From Desulfurococcales archaeon (GTDB lineage Archaea; Thermoproteota; Thermoprotei_A; Sulfolobales; Acidilobaceae): a stretch of DNA of 60,540 nt. The stretch covers positions 1 to 60,540 of the forward strand of contig WANR01000007.1 of NCBI GenBank assembly GCA_015521705.1, read 5' to 3'. Of this stretch, positions 50,216 through 59,648 are shown one piece after another (the first letter of the stretch is position 1; the number at the start of each line of letters is the position of its first letter). Both the position numbers and the translations under genes were made by a program. The notes beneath the pieces are model-generated. The model saw nothing but the letters and a program-made list of their open reading frames with translations, did not search any database and had not been told where the DNA came from.

Positions 50216-51898
50216 TCACCTCATATAGAGCCTTCTAGTCTGGAAATCTCTAAGGAAGGTAGAATAGGGGACAACCCTCCTACTCAGCTCTTCGACCAGG
50301 CTTCTGAGCGCCGTCATTTCCCACTCGCTAACCCTGCTCCTCGAATCTACCACTAGCAGCTGGGGAGGTACCCCGTAGTAGGTCGTAGTTGCCTGTGTTG
50401 TTATGTGTGTCAGGGCCTCCCTCTTCCTCTTTTCCCTTTCTAGGACTTCCACCTTGACTGGCGGCTTGACCCTGACTATCTCTGCCAGGAGCCTCCTGTC
50501 AACGCCTAGCTTTTCCTCTTTGGTCATGAGGTCGAGGCAGGAGGGGGGCTTTTCCGGGAATACATATATGTAGCTAACCCCTTCGATTCTCTCGATAATC
50601 GAGTCTAGGCTTATGGGGATCTTCTGGGCCTCGATCCTTTCATGGAAGGATTTCTCTATGAGGGGCCTGTATAGCTCGCTCTTGGAGTGGAGAGGGGTTG
50701 CCGGGTAGTATCTACCCCTTATAGTGTGCCCGTAGAGGTACATGTAGAGCATTAGGAAAGCGCTGTCATTGGCCAACCCTATATTGTTCAGTAGCTGCGC
50801 CTCGTAGATCTTCTTGATAAACCAGCTTCTCAGGCTCCCAGAGCCCTGGACAGGCGTTCCCGAGGCCTTCACCACTAAGTCCTCTATGTAGTCTTCTACG
50901 TCTCTCGCTATCTTGCCAGTTCTCGTCGAGGAAGCCGCCCAATAGCTTCCTGACACGTCTGAAAGGCAGTCGAGGCAGTCGTGGCTCTTAAGCTCATTTA
51001 TCCCCTCTTCGACTATGTCTCTTAGCCTATTCCCAGCGCTATGTGCCTCTACCAGGGAGGCTAGCGCCTCAGCTATTAAGTGCCTACCAGCGCTGGTGTC
51101 CTCGCTTAAACCTATGACGCTAGCGCCTCGGCCTACGGCTTTCTTTATTTCGCCTAGAAGAGCGGCCGCTATTAGCCCGGGATTAGCCACTTCTCTCCCA
51201 TCCCTGGAGATCGTGGCCCAGTCGACTATATCCACTACGATAGACTTGTCCAGGGTAAAGTAGGATAGGACGGTTCTCGCAGTCTTGGGCTCCATGTCGA
51301 AAACCGGGTTGAAATAAACGTCTAGCCTCTGAAGGATCGAGCCATGCTTGACTACAAGAGGCTTGCCACCGCATTTTCCACCATTCAATGCTAGCGATAG
51401 AATGAGGGCGAGCTCCGCCACGTAGACTGAGGCCTGCCGTTGCCTCTCACTACCAGTTATTACGAGATAGGGGGGTGAACCCCTAGAGAAGGGGTACAGG
51501 ATCCTCTCGTTTAGCGGCCCCTTGCCGCAGTAACACCTTTCCAACACGCTAGCCTTGAGTAGGAAGCCTTCCTCAACCCCCTTAGTGGATCTGACGCTCC
51601 TACTCCCTGTATCGACGTAGTACTCACAATCCCATACTTCGCCCAGTAGGGGCCTCTTCTGCCTGTCAAAGCCTCCGGCTCTATCTATTACAAGGTTTCT
51701 CCCATTAAGGTTCTCGAGTCCTCGAGAAGCAACTACCAGAGATGCCCCGCTATAAAGCGGGGCCACTTCGGCTGGCGAGTCGGTGTCGTTCAGCATAATA
51801 GGCACCGTGGATCCGTAGCCACCACTTAGGGAATCTATCGCTCTTAGGGCTAATATCGGGTTTGCCCTATAAAGAACTTGTTGGTGGGGAGTAGTCAT
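50216..51898 (-). CDS. NurA-domain-like nuclease, partner of the HerA-like ATPase
   Basis: 560 residues with a pattern that I read as a divergent NurA domain: NLVIDRAGG and PLVVKHGSIL strands, RGASVIGLSEDTSAGRHLIAEAL (compare viGvsK), DSAFLMLYMYLYGHTI, SYIYVFPEKPP and the end THITTQATTTYYGVPPQLLVVDSRSRVSEWEMTALRSL (compare GYPypLieAD). Where NurA usually has the DGS active-site strand, this protein has HGS, so the catalytic set may differ. Cysteine pairs CYCGKG and CLDCL could bind metal. ATG start, seven bases before the HerA-like gene. Assignment is based on motif order and gene pairing. Confidence 0.6.
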   Translation of the reverse strand: MTTPHQQVLYRANPILALRAIDSLSGGYGSTVPIMLNDTDSPAEVAPLYSGASLVVASRGLENLNGRNLVIDRAGGFDRQKRPLLGEVWDCEYYVDTGSRSVRSTKGVEEGFLLKASVLERCYCGKGPLNERILYPFSRGSPPYLVITGSERQRQASVYVAELALILSLALNGGKCGGKPLVVKHGSILQRLDVYFNPVFDMEPKTARTVLSYFTLDKSIVVDIVDWATISRDGREVANPGLIAAALLGEIKKAVGRGASVIGLSEDTSAGRHLIAEALASLVEAHSAGNRLRDIVEEGINELKSHDCLDCLSDVSGSYWAASSTRTGKIARDVEDYIEDLVVKASGTPVQGSGSLRSWFIKKIYEAQLLNNIGLANDSAFLMLYMYLYGHTIRGRYYPATPLHSKSELYRPLIEKSFHERIEAQKIPISLDSIIERIEGVSYIYVFPEKPPSCLDLMTKEEKLGVDRRLLAEIVRVKPPVKVEVLEREKRKREALTHITTQATTTYYGVPPQLLVVDSRSRVSEWEMTALRSLVEELSRRVVPYSTFLRDFQTRRLYMR

Positions 51899-51966
51899 GC
51901 TTAAATGGTATTACCGTAGAAGTAATACTGACTCCTGCCTACTAGGTAACAGAGGGTTCAAGGGGA

Positions 51967-53169
51967 TTGGCCGGGAAGCGCGGGAGGGTGCTCCTTGTAA
52001 CCACCAGGGTACACGAGAGCCTAGCACGCAGGGTCGCAGAGCTGTTGTCATCTACTAAGTACAGCGTCCAGGTCGGAGTGGTTGATGTCGCGTTTCCTTC
52101 GATGATCACAGAGAGGGAGATCTGCGGGTTAGGCGTGGAAGACGCGGAAGACTTGACTATAATAGTACCTGGGGGTTCCAGGCTTTCCGGCCAGCCAGGC
52201 TGCTATAAAAAGGCTAGGGTTGTTAAGGGGACAATGCATCTCAAGGCTCTTGTCGATCTAGCCAGGACGCTAGGGTTGGAGAGGCTAAGGCCCGACAAGC
52301 CCGGCGAGCTAGCTGTTGGTAGCGACTGGTGGCTGGTGGTCGAGGAAGCCCTAGAAGAGACTAGGAGGGACTACTATAAATCTTGGTGTGTAGAGAGCTT
52401 CTGTCCCCCATCAAATCCTCCGCCAATACTCGTGGCCAGCGATTTATACCATTCACCTAGGGAAGATACTGTCATAGAGGCCGAGAGGAGGATCAGCGAG
52501 GGGGCAGACCTCATAGTTCTAGGCTATGGGAGAGATAAGAGCGGATACTTGGCGGTTGTTAAGGAGCTCGTGGATAAGGGGTTTCCTACGGCTGTTGACG
52601 CTCCAATAGAAACCATGGTCGGGGGGCTCGAGGCAGGGGCCCTCATAGGGTTTAGCCTCGACATAAACACCCTAGATAAGGTGCCGAGAAGGCTCAGGAG
52701 TGAGAAGGCATTTGTGATCCTTCCAAGCAGTCTGGGAAGTTATGAGTCTCGAGTCGAAAGCCTGCTTAAGACCCTTAAAAGGGCCCGCGATTCTGGCTAC
52801 GAGAAACTCGTCGTAGACACGGTTGCTCAACCCCTTCTCTCCCCGGGAGCCATGGACTCTTTCCTGGCAGCCAGGGTTTTGAAAAAGGGCTACAGGGTCA
52901 GGGAGCCTTTAATGCTTGGAATAAACAACATTGTGGAGCTTTCGGATTCCGACTCCCAGGGATCATTGCCAGTCCTCTTCGCGCTGGCTGCAGAGGCCGG
53001 CGTGTCGATCCTAATGGTTAGCGAAGAGAGCTGGAAAACCAGGGGGGCAACCCTTGAGGCTAGAATAGCCGCTGACATGGTCTCTCTCGCCCTCAGATGG
53101 GGGTCAACCATTAAGGATCTAGGCGTAAACCTGCTCATCCACAAGGAAAAAAGGCCAGATGAACCCTAA
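51967..53169 (+). CDS. Dihydropteroate synthase-related protein
   Basis: About 400 residues: an N-terminal domain (VLLVTTRVHESLARRVAELLSSTKYSVQVGVVDVAFPSMIT, TIIVPGGSRLSGQPGCYKKARVVKGTMHLKALVDLARTLG) and a TIM-barrel-like C-terminal region (PILVASDLYHSPREDTVIEAERRISEGADLIVLGYG) reminiscent of pterin-binding enzymes. This matches the archaeal DHPS-related family known from methanogens, whose reaction is not established; a role in a modified pterin pathway is possible. TTG start at 51967, divergent from the NurA-like gene. It is 52 bases before fen. Confidence 0.75.
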   Translation: MAGKRGRVLLVTTRVHESLARRVAELLSSTKYSVQVGVVDVAFPSMITEREICGLGVEDAEDLTIIVPGGSRLSGQPGCYKKARVVKGTMHLKALVDLARTLGLERLRPDKPGELAVGSDWWLVVEEALEETRRDYYKSWCVESFCPPSNPPPILVASDLYHSPREDTVIEAERRISEGADLIVLGYGRDKSGYLAVVKELVDKGFPTAVDAPIETMVGGLEAGALIGFSLDINTLDKVPRRLRSEKAFVILPSSLGSYESRVESLLKTLKRARDSGYEKLVVDTVAQPLLSPGAMDSFLAARVLKKGYRVREPLMLGINNIVELSDSDSQGSLPVLFALAAEAGVSILMVSEESWKTRGATLEARIAADMVSLALRWGSTIKDLGVNLLIHKEKRPDEP

Positions 53170-53221
53170 CACGCATCACAATATTACCTCGACACTGGAT
53201 CTAGAATTGGTGGTGTAAGGC

Positions 53222-54262
53222 TTGGGGGTTAACCTGAGAGAAGTAATACCAGAGACTGCTAGAAGAGAAGTTGAGATCAAGAGCCTGAAGGGCTACGTGA
53301 TAGCTATTGATGCCTATAATGCTCTGTATCAGTTCCTAGCAGCTATAAGACAGCCAGATGGAACCCCTCTCATGGATAGGTCTGGCAGGGTCACAAGCCA
53401 TCTCAGCGGGCTCTTCTACAGGACCATAAACCTTGTTGAAGAGGGAGTCAAGCCTGTCTACGTATTCGATGGAAAGCCTCCTGAGCTGAAAAGGAAGGAA
53501 CTGGAGGAAAGGGCTAAGAGGAAGGAAGCCGCGGAGGAGAAGTACAGGGAGTATAGCGAGGCGGGACTATTAGAAGAGGCGAGGAAATACAGGATCCAGG
53601 CTTTGAGGCTTACAAACGAGATGGTTGAGGAAGCTAAGAGGCTCCTCGAAGCCATGGGTATACCGTGGATCCAGGCCCCTGCGGAGGGAGAGGCCCAGGC
53701 TGCTTATCTAACCATTAAAGGAGATGCATGGGCTGCAGGAAGCCAGGACTACGACAGCCTCCTTTTCGGGGCCAAGAGGCTTGTAAGAAACCTAGCCATA
53801 ACTGGGAAGCGTAAGCTGCCTGGCAGGAGCCAGTACGTCGAAATAAAGCCAGAGATCATAGAGCTTGAGAAACTTCTATCGAGCCTGGGCATTGATAGGA
53901 AAAAACTGGTTTTACTGGGATTACTGCTAGGTACAGACTTCAACCCAGGCGGTGTTAAGGGTATAGGGCCCAAAACCGCTCTTAGGTACGTGAAAGCGGC
54001 CGGAGACCCTCTCAAACTGTTAAAAAGCATAGCAGGCGATGAAGACCTGGTAAAGGCCTACCAGTTCTTCTTGAACCCCCCGGTTACCAGCGAGTACAAA
54101 ATAGAGTTCAAGCCGCCAAACGAGGAAAAAATAAAGGAGATCCTGGTAAGAGAGCACGACTTCAACCCTGAAAGAGTAGAGAATGCCGCTTCCAGGCTGA
54201 GAAAAGCTTACAAAGAGAACCTAAAAGCGTCGCAGAAAAGGCTGGATGCATGGTTTAGGTGA
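53222..54262 (+). CDS. fen: Flap endonuclease 1
   Basis: Structure-specific 5' nuclease for Okazaki-fragment maturation and repair. The N and I domains are full length: GYVIAIDAYNALYQFLAAIRQPDGTPLMDRSGRVTSHLSGLFYRTINLVEEGVKPVYVFDGKPPELK, YAxGSQDYDSLLFGA-type block, and the helix-hairpin-helix LLGTDFNPGGVKGIGPKTALRYV. The C-terminus SQKRLDAWF is a PCNA-binding PIP box. 346 residues is normal. TTG start with GGTG seven bases upstream. Confidence 0.97.
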   Translation: MGVNLREVIPETARREVEIKSLKGYVIAIDAYNALYQFLAAIRQPDGTPLMDRSGRVTSHLSGLFYRTINLVEEGVKPVYVFDGKPPELKRKELEERAKRKEAAEEKYREYSEAGLLEEARKYRIQALRLTNEMVEEAKRLLEAMGIPWIQAPAEGEAQAAYLTIKGDAWAAGSQDYDSLLFGAKRLVRNLAITGKRKLPGRSQYVEIKPEIIELEKLLSSLGIDRKKLVLLGLLLGTDFNPGGVKGIGPKTALRYVKAAGDPLKLLKSIAGDEDLVKAYQFFLNPPVTSEYKIEFKPPNEEKIKEILVREHDFNPERVENAASRLRKAYKENLKASQKRLDAWFR

Positions 54263-54429
54263 GGGCAAGCAAGCCGCCTTCGGCCACGAGACACCGTAGC
54301 TAACACTATCTACTATACCCATGAAGAAGCTGGAAGCTAGAGACCCGGATTCCGTATATGACCTTAGGTAGCCCTTGTGCCTGTCTTTGCCCGTGGATAC
54401 CACATTATTCTACTCTCGATTTTACGGTC

Positions 54430-55014
54430 TTAAAGCCCAAGTTTTTCTAGGCTGCTTCTTATGTCTCTTTTTTCCATGCTTATCTTGGGCTTTCTCTCTT
54501 TGGATGCTACGTATTCTATCAGGATCTCGACTCCGTAGATTTTCCTGGCAATTTCCTTTAACGCTTCCTCAATCTTAGCTACCGTGTGTTGATCTTTCTT
54601 GTCTATTTTGAGCACTTTGTACCTGGATCCGTCTGGGGTATAGATCTCATCTGCACCTATTATCCTCGAGGGTTCTATTAAACTGTTTATAGTCTCCTCG
54701 GGATCCCTGCCATACCTGGCTACAAGTATTTGGCCGTAATCCTTCAACCTGGATGCAAGCTCTTTTCTAAGTCTCCTGGGTATACGGGTGCTAGCTTCTA
54801 GTAGAATTACCAGGTTGCCGCCATACCTTATAGCCCTAACGTATCTACCCTCGAAATCCTTAAGCCCTGCCTCTACTTCGGCTAGCGCTTTAAGGACGCT
54901 GAGCTCTTCTCTGCTTATCACCCCTTCGTCTACTTTACGCTGACAGCTAGCGCAGAGGATCCCGCTTCTAAGGCAGATCTTGTCGAGGGGAAGAGTTATA
55001 CCCAATAATTTCAC
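54430..55014 (-). CDS. Zinc-finger/KH-like putative RNA-binding protein, 194 aa
   Basis: Starting at GTG 55014 (KLLGITLPLDKICLRSGILCASCQRKVDEGVIS) the protein has a C-x7-C-x2-C group and then FEGRYVRAIRYGGNLVILLEASTRIPRRLRKELASRLKDYGQILVARYG, which resembles a KH/NusA-like RNA-binding fold, and a C-terminal half with IIGADEIYTPDGSRYKVLKIDKKD. The open frame continues to 55230, but a TATA-like CTAAATATT (about 55041-55055) sits before 55014, so translation from further upstream is unlikely. No confirmed family; function unknown. Convergent with fen. Confidence 0.65.
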   Translation of the reverse strand: MKLLGITLPLDKICLRSGILCASCQRKVDEGVISREELSVLKALAEVEAGLKDFEGRYVRAIRYGGNLVILLEASTRIPRRLRKELASRLKDYGQILVARYGRDPEETINSLIEPSRIIGADEIYTPDGSRYKVLKIDKKDQHTVAKIEEALKEIARKIYGVEILIEYVASKERKPKISMEKRDIRSSLEKLGL

Positions 55015-55475
55015 CTGGTTAATAGTATTAGCTGGAGTCGAGCTAATATTTAGGTTTAGTAAGATCGTCTCCTGCCCTCGAATTGTCCAGGGACCTAAGT
55101 TAACTTCCCGTTGAAGACGTGCCTTCTTGTATCGAGCCGTGTCGGGTTCGGCCGTGTTAGTCGTGGTAACGTCCCGGAGCCCTTGCCTTAGCCCGCACCG
55201 GGCATGGAGTCTCGAGAACGAGAAGCCCACTAATATGGTTGCACTCCTACAAAATCCATTATAAAGTCTTTGATGGGCACAGTCTAGCTTACCTAGTAGC
55301 CTTTAGGAGCCACTGAAAGGTGAAAACTAGCACAGGGGAAAGCTATAGCCTATCCCTCTTATCTGTCCACGTGAACCTTCACGGATCCTGGATGATATTT
55401 GTGGCTGGCACAGTTCCTTGGGTACTCATGCATCGAAGCCTTACGATTAGCGTGCTAAGGGGTTGTAGGAAAGAT
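55015..55475. other. Intergenic region, no convincing gene
   Basis: Contains the promoter of the 194-residue gene, a plus-strand TATA candidate (about 55257-55265), and a CGTGAA-CC-TTCACG inverted repeat (55370-55383). A 61-codon plus-strand frame at 55320-55505 has no supporting features. A short transcript is possible but I see no clear RNA motif. Confidence 0.35.
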
Positions 55476-55721
55476 TTAATCGTTTCCTTTTACAAACCTT
55501 ATTAGCCTATCCTCCTTTGTGCTCAAGAAAACATGTATGTAGCCAAGTCTCTCTAGAGTCATTAGTATCTTAGAGAGATCCTGTGCTGAGACCTCTATCC
55601 TAGCTCTTCTAAGGAATGCTAGTAGCTCTTCCTCGCCTACAGGGATTTCGCCTTCCCTGGACAGCTTCTTTATAGACTCATACACTATGTTGACCAGGGG
55701 ATTCTTATACCAGACATCCAC
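55476..55721 (-). CDS. Small winged-helix-like protein, 81 aa
   Basis: KNPLVNIVYESIKKLSREGEIPVGEEELLAFLRRARIEVSAQDLSKILMTLERLGYIHVFLSTKEDRLIRFVKGND has helix-helix-recognition helix and a two-strand wing, typical of archaeal winged-helix DNA-binding proteins. GTG start with GGTG eight bases upstream. Single gene downstream of cdc48 on the same strand with 204 bases between. Confidence 0.65.
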   Translation of the reverse strand: MDVWYKNPLVNIVYESIKKLSREGEIPVGEEELLAFLRRARIEVSAQDLSKILMTLERLGYIHVFLSTKEDRLIRFVKGND

Positions 55722-55808
55722 ATTGGTTCACCATAGGGGTTTTGATAGGAGCTTCAAAACGGTCCCGGATCTTCCTCCCAGGTGGGGCCGTAACCCGTAA
55801 TTATTTGT

Positions 55809-55825
55809 GGAGGCTTTTAGCCTCC
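55809..55825 (-). terminator. 7-bp hairpin downstream of cdc48
   Basis: GGAGGCT and AGCCTCC pair perfectly around TTT about 100 bases after the cdc48 stop codon, and AT-rich sequence (ACAAATAATT on the minus strand) follows. Likely the 3' end signal of cdc48. Confidence 0.5.
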
Positions 55826-55925
55826 CAGTTATATGGGCTACCTATGGCTTGAAGGTATTTATTGCTTTCTAAGGTTGGTGCACGAGGAGCTGCCATGGGA
55901 ATGCTTTGTTTTGCAGTGATCGGCT

Positions 55926-58193
55926 TTAGTATAAAATGGTGGGGGCTCGCTCTTTTGTGGGTGCTTGCTGTCTGGCTGTTTCTGCCCATTTCTGGTAGTA
56001 TTCTATCATTTGCTGTGTTATGGACGGCTTAACCTTTGCAAGTGCCTCTTCGAAATGCTTCCACGTCACTAGGTTGTTATTTATATTCTCCCTAAGGGCT
56101 AACAGGGCAGCCTCTCTTACTAGGGCTGCCAGGTCCGCCCCCGTGTATCCCTCTGTTATCCTGGCTAGCTCTCTCAGGTCTACATCGTCGGCCAGGGGCA
56201 TGCTTCTCGTGTGTATTCTGAGTATCTCTAGCCTGCTCCTCTCGTCAGGCGGCGGCACGTATACTAGTTTCTCGAACCTGCCAGGCCTCAGAAGAGCCGG
56301 GTCAACCATATCTGGCCTGTTAGTCGCTGCTATCACGACCACGTCGTGTAGGTCTGTTATCCCATCCATCTCAGTCAGTAGCTGGCTCACAATTCTCTCT
56401 CCGACCCTGGTGCCTACCTCTGTTCCTCTCATGTACGCTATAGCGTCTATCTCGTCGAAGAAGATTACCGAAGGCGCGTATTGCCTGGCTTTCTTAAAGA
56501 TCTCCCTAATAGCTCTCTCGCTTTCTCCGACCCACTTGCTCAGTATTTCTGGGCCTCTCACTGCTATGAAGTTGGCGCCGCTCTCGGTAGCCACGGCCTT
56601 GGCTAGGAGGGTCTTGCCCGTGCCAGGGGGCCCGTAGAGCAGTACCCCTTTGGGTGGTTTTACTCCCATTTTTGCGAATGCTTGTGGGTACTTCAGTGGC
56701 CACTCAACTATCTCCCGGAGCTCCTGCTTGACATCGTCTAACCCGCCTATGTCCTCCCACTTAATCTCAGGTATCTCTATCTGGATCTCTCTGAGCCCGC
56801 TTGGAGTTATCTCCTTGAACGCGGCTAGGAAGTCCTCCATTGTCACAACCATTTTCTCCAGAACCTCGGCCGGTATCCTTTCCTGCTCTATGTCTATCTC
56901 TGGAAGGTACCTTCTCAGGGCGTGCATTGCCGCCTCTCTTACTAGGGCTGCCAGGTCCGCCCCCGTGTATCCCTTGGTCATGTCAGCTAGCTTCTCTAGG
57001 TCTACATCGTCGGCTAGTGGCGTCATTCTCGTGTGGATCTGGAGGATCTCCAGTCTGCCTTTCTTGTCTGGTAGGGGGACTTCTATCTCTCTGTCAAACC
57101 TCCCAGGCCTCCTAAGTGCTGGATCCACGGCGTTGGGCCTGTTGGTAGCCCCTATTACTATGACTTGTCCTCGGCTCTCGAGGCCGTCCATCAGTGCTAA
57201 TAGCTGCGCCACGACTCTTCTCTCAACCTCTCCCACGACCTCGTCTCTTTTAGGCGCTATGGCGTCTATCTCATCTATGAATATTATCGAGGGGGCATTC
57301 TTCTTAGCCTGTTCAAATATCTCTCTCAGCCTCTGCTCGCTCTCGCCATAGAACTTGCTCATTATCTCGGGCCCATTTATCGCTATGAAGTGCGCGTCGG
57401 CCTCATTAGCCACGGCCTTGGCTAGGAGGGTCTTGCCCGTGCCAGGGGGCCCGTAGAGAAGTATGCCTTTAGGAGGCTCTATGCCGAGCCTGTTGAATAA
57501 TTCGGGGTGCCTCAGAGGTAGCTCTACTAGCTCCCTTATCTTCATTATGACATTGCTTAGACCCCCAATATCCTCGTAGGTGACCTTGGGAACGGCTATC
57601 TGTGTTACAGGCTTCTCCAGCACCTCGACTATCGTGTTCTCTGTTATTATGACTGGGCCCCGCGGCCTGGTTAGCGTGACCTGGAGCTGTACGGCTTGCC
57701 CAATAACAGGGACAACTACTATGTCGCCTTCTATAACAGGCGTTCCTATAAGCTTCTTCTTGACATACCTTCTAAAGCCCTCGTCAACGCTTATCGAGTG
57801 CGCGGTTGGCGCCAGCCTGATCTTGGCTGCAGGCTTGACGTTGGCCTTCCTCACTATGACCTTATCGCCGATATTAACCTCAGCGTTCTTCCTAAGGATT
57901 CCATCCATCCTTATGATGTCGAGGCCCTGATCCTCTGGAAGAGCCGGCCACACTATAGCTACCGTCTTTTTCTTGCCAATGATCTCTACCACATCCCCAG
58001 GCTCAAGGTTAAGCATCTTCATGACTGAAACGTCGATCCTGACCCTCCTCTTTCCAGAATCTCTAGGCCTAGCTTCAGTGACTCTCAGGACAGCTTCATC
58101 GCCCCTCTCCCTAGAAGGCGGCGCCACACCCAAGCCTGCAACACCTCTTAACTCAAAAAACGAGCCAGCTCTATTAAACCCATCTTTAGTCAT
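55926..58193 (-). CDS. Cdc48/VCP-type double AAA ATPase
   Basis: Hexameric unfoldase: N domain ([36 protein letters not shown]), AAA1 with [22 protein letters not shown] and the [25 protein letters not shown] segment, AAA2 with [23 protein letters not shown] and [24 protein letters not shown]. It works with the proteasome in protein unfolding. Length 755 is normal. The C-terminal residues are TILY, i.e. an HbY end without the final residue of the proteasome-docking HbYX motif. ATG has GGAG four bases upstream. A 22-codon ORF lies in the leader. Confidence 0.97.
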   Translation of the reverse strand: MTKDGFNRAGSFFELRGVAGLGVAPPSRERGDEAVLRVTEARPRDSGKRRVRIDVSVMKMLNLEPGDVVEIIGKKKTVAIVWPALPEDQGLDIIRMDGILRKNAEVNIGDKVIVRKANVKPAAKIRLAPTAHSISVDEGFRRYVKKKLIGTPVIEGDIVVVPVIGQAVQLQVTLTRPRGPVIITENTIVEVLEKPVTQIAVPKVTYEDIGGLSNVIMKIRELVELPLRHPELFNRLGIEPPKGILLYGPPGTGKTLLAKAVANEADAHFIAINGPEIMSKFYGESEQRLREIFEQAKKNAPSIIFIDEIDAIAPKRDEVVGEVERRVVAQLLALMDGLESRGQVIVIGATNRPNAVDPALRRPGRFDREIEVPLPDKKGRLEILQIHTRMTPLADDVDLEKLADMTKGYTGADLAALVREAAMHALRRYLPEIDIEQERIPAEVLEKMVVTMEDFLAAFKEITPSGLREIQIEIPEIKWEDIGGLDDVKQELREIVEWPLKYPQAFAKMGVKPPKGVLLYGPPGTGKTLLAKAVATESGANFIAVRGPEILSKWVGESERAIREIFKKARQYAPSVIFFDEIDAIAYMRGTEVGTRVGERIVSQLLTEMDGITDLHDVVVIAATNRPDMVDPALLRPGRFEKLVYVPPPDERSRLEILRIHTRSMPLADDVDLRELARITEGYTGADLAALVREAALLALRENINNNLVTWKHFEEALAKVKPSITQQMIEYYQKWAETARQQAPTKERAPTILY

Positions 58194-58256
58194 GTTACTC
58201 CTTAAAGCTTTTTATTATCAGGAAAACAGTAAGGGCGCGGGTCCTTGCCTACTGAT

Positions 58257-58325
58257 CTATTCTGCAGGAATACTATCTAGGTGTCTATAGGGCTTGCCCT
58301 TAAGCTGGTCTTCAACCAGTTCCAT
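58257..58325 (-). CDS. Possible 22-codon leader ORF upstream of cdc48
   Basis: ATG 58325 begins MELVEDQLKGKPYRHLDSIPAE and stops 63 bases before cdc48. A TATA-like TTATAA lies about 24 bases before this ATG, so a leaderless transcript would start at it. The frame extends upstream without ATG to about 58370. It may be a regulatory leader or chance; 58194-58493 otherwise contains only the cdc48 promoter. Confidence 0.3.
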   Translation of the reverse strand: MELVEDQLKGKPYRHLDSIPAE

Positions 58326-58493
58326 GTCTAAACTGGTATATCTGTTATAATCTGTTTGGCCTGTATTAGACTATTTCGCCCTTGCCTATTATGTTTCCCT
58401 CTTAGCCTGTTACAAGAATCGTGGCTGTCTTTTAATTATGACCTAGCTTTTTAATTATTTTAGATAATTGGGTTTCAGTGTTCACTTGATGGG

Positions 58494-58766
58494 CTACCCC
58501 ATTCTCTGGACTAGTTCCACTTCTACCTCTTGTATTCCGTCTACATTCTTTAGGATCTCTTCTAATTGCTCGGTGCCGCCCTCAGTTTCCTCCGGCATGC
58601 TTACCACTACTTTTAAGGCTTTATAGCCGAAGGCTATCGGTTCCTCTCCATAGTTTTCTAGCTTGTAGGGATCTGCTAGACTGCTCTTTATCCTTTCTAT
58701 GAGCTCTTCAGTTTTTATCTCGGGAGATTCAGGGAACACTTTAACGAAGACGGCAACCCTAGCCAT
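58494..58766 (-). CDS. Elongation factor 1-beta (aEF-1B)
   Basis: Guanine nucleotide exchange factor for aEF-1A, 90 residues: MARVAVFVKVFPESPEIKTEELIERIKSSLADPYKLENYGEEPIAFGYKALKVVVSMPEETEGGTEQLEEILKNVDGIQEVEVELVQRMG fits the family closely, including the PIAFG and GIQEVEVE blocks. The frame opens with GTG at 58775, but ATG 58766 has GGTGG six bases upstream. It directly follows the zinc-ribbon gene (19 bases), the usual archaeal pairing. Confidence 0.95.
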   Translation of the reverse strand: MARVAVFVKVFPESPEIKTEELIERIKSSLADPYKLENYGEEPIAFGYKALKVVVSMPEETEGGTEQLEEILKNVDGIQEVEVELVQRMG

Positions 58767-58784
58767 TGACACCACCTCGACACG

Positions 58785-58994
58785 TCAGGGGCCTGTGAAG
58801 CCGCAGTTGGGGCAGGTATAGCTGGTTATCTGAGATCTACACTTTGAGCATCTCCAGATAACCGCTACGCCGCATTGAGGACAATAGAAGGATACAGCTC
58901 TTTCACCTGCCACTATGAGTTTCCCGCAGCTTATACATGTTGGTGGCTGCACGTAGTCATATATGTCGATCCTCCTAGCGCTTTGGGTTGACAC
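58785..58994 (-). CDS. Zinc-ribbon RNA-binding protein (HVO_2753-like)
   Basis: Four CxxC pairs in 69 residues: CISCG, CPQCG, CSKCR and CPNCGF, forming two zinc ribbons. This small protein is encoded next to aEF-1beta in most archaea and is thought to be translation-associated. GTG at 59003 opens the frame; GTG 58994 with GAGGTG upstream is the better start. Confidence 0.88.
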   Translation of the reverse strand: MSTQSARRIDIYDYVQPPTCISCGKLIVAGERAVSFYCPQCGVAVIWRCSKCRSQITSYTCPNCGFTGP

Positions 58995-59071
58995 GTTCAA
59001 CACCTCGTGGCTACACTGGCCGACAAGATATTTAAACTATACCATATTAAGAGACGGCTTCACAGGCTTGC

Positions 59072-59341
59072 CTACATTTTCCCTACAGGCTCCATTCTCT
59101 TCATCGTCTTCCAGAGTGTGGGGCTTGTCCACAGTATCCATGCTGGTATCTTCTTCACGAACTCGTAAGCCTCTTCCCAACTATCCAAACCCAGTTTTTC
59201 GGCAAGCTCTTCCAAACTCATCTCGGTATGCACGTATCTCCGCAGAACTCTAAGCACGTTTTCATCTATAACTATCTCCTTCTCGCCGATACTAACCTTG
59301 TAGATCTTCTCCTCAGCCATACCCAGCCACTCTCTATTCAT
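59072..59341 (-). CDS. Hypothetical protein, 89 aa
   Basis: Mostly charged and helical: MAEEKIYKVSIGEKEIVIDENVLRVLRRYVHTEMSLEELAEKLGLDSWEEAYEFVKKIPAWILWTSPTLWKTM. The second half could be an HTH-like fold. Start at ATG 59341 or ATG 59320. Coding composition is good, and it shares direction with the translation genes downstream. No family recognised. Confidence 0.6.
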   Translation of the reverse strand: MNREWLGMAEEKIYKVSIGEKEIVIDENVLRVLRRYVHTEMSLEELAEKLGLDSWEEAYEFVKKIPAWILWTSPTLWKTMKRMEPVGKM

Positions 59342-59391
59342 CCTAGATTAACGTAGTGTTGCAGATACGGCATTAATAAGAGTTAATGAGT

Positions 59392-59506
<115 letters not shown>

Positions 59507-59648
59507 CCAGGTTTAAACCTCTATGGCTTATATGCCTAAAAACGTTTCCTACGGAAGACAAAATATTATGTTAGTTTTACATATTATAGTTTCTTTTATA
59601 AAAATATTTATGAATAATTTAGTAATATAGGGGCTATAATTTTATAAA

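Noticed and set aside
55015-55230. N-terminal 72-residue extension of the 194-residue zinc/KH-like protein
   Set aside because: Composition (TTTNTAEPDTARY) is not protein-like and a TATA element sits inside it; GTG 55014 is favoured.
55320-55505. 61-codon plus-strand ORF
   Set aside because: No convincing Shine-Dalgarno site, motif or coding-like pattern, and it overlaps the end of the winged-helix gene on the other strand.
56020-57351. Long plus-strand ORFs opposite cdc48 (205 and 233 codons)
   Set aside because: Shadows of the duplicated AAA domains; their internal similarity only mirrors the repeat in cdc48.
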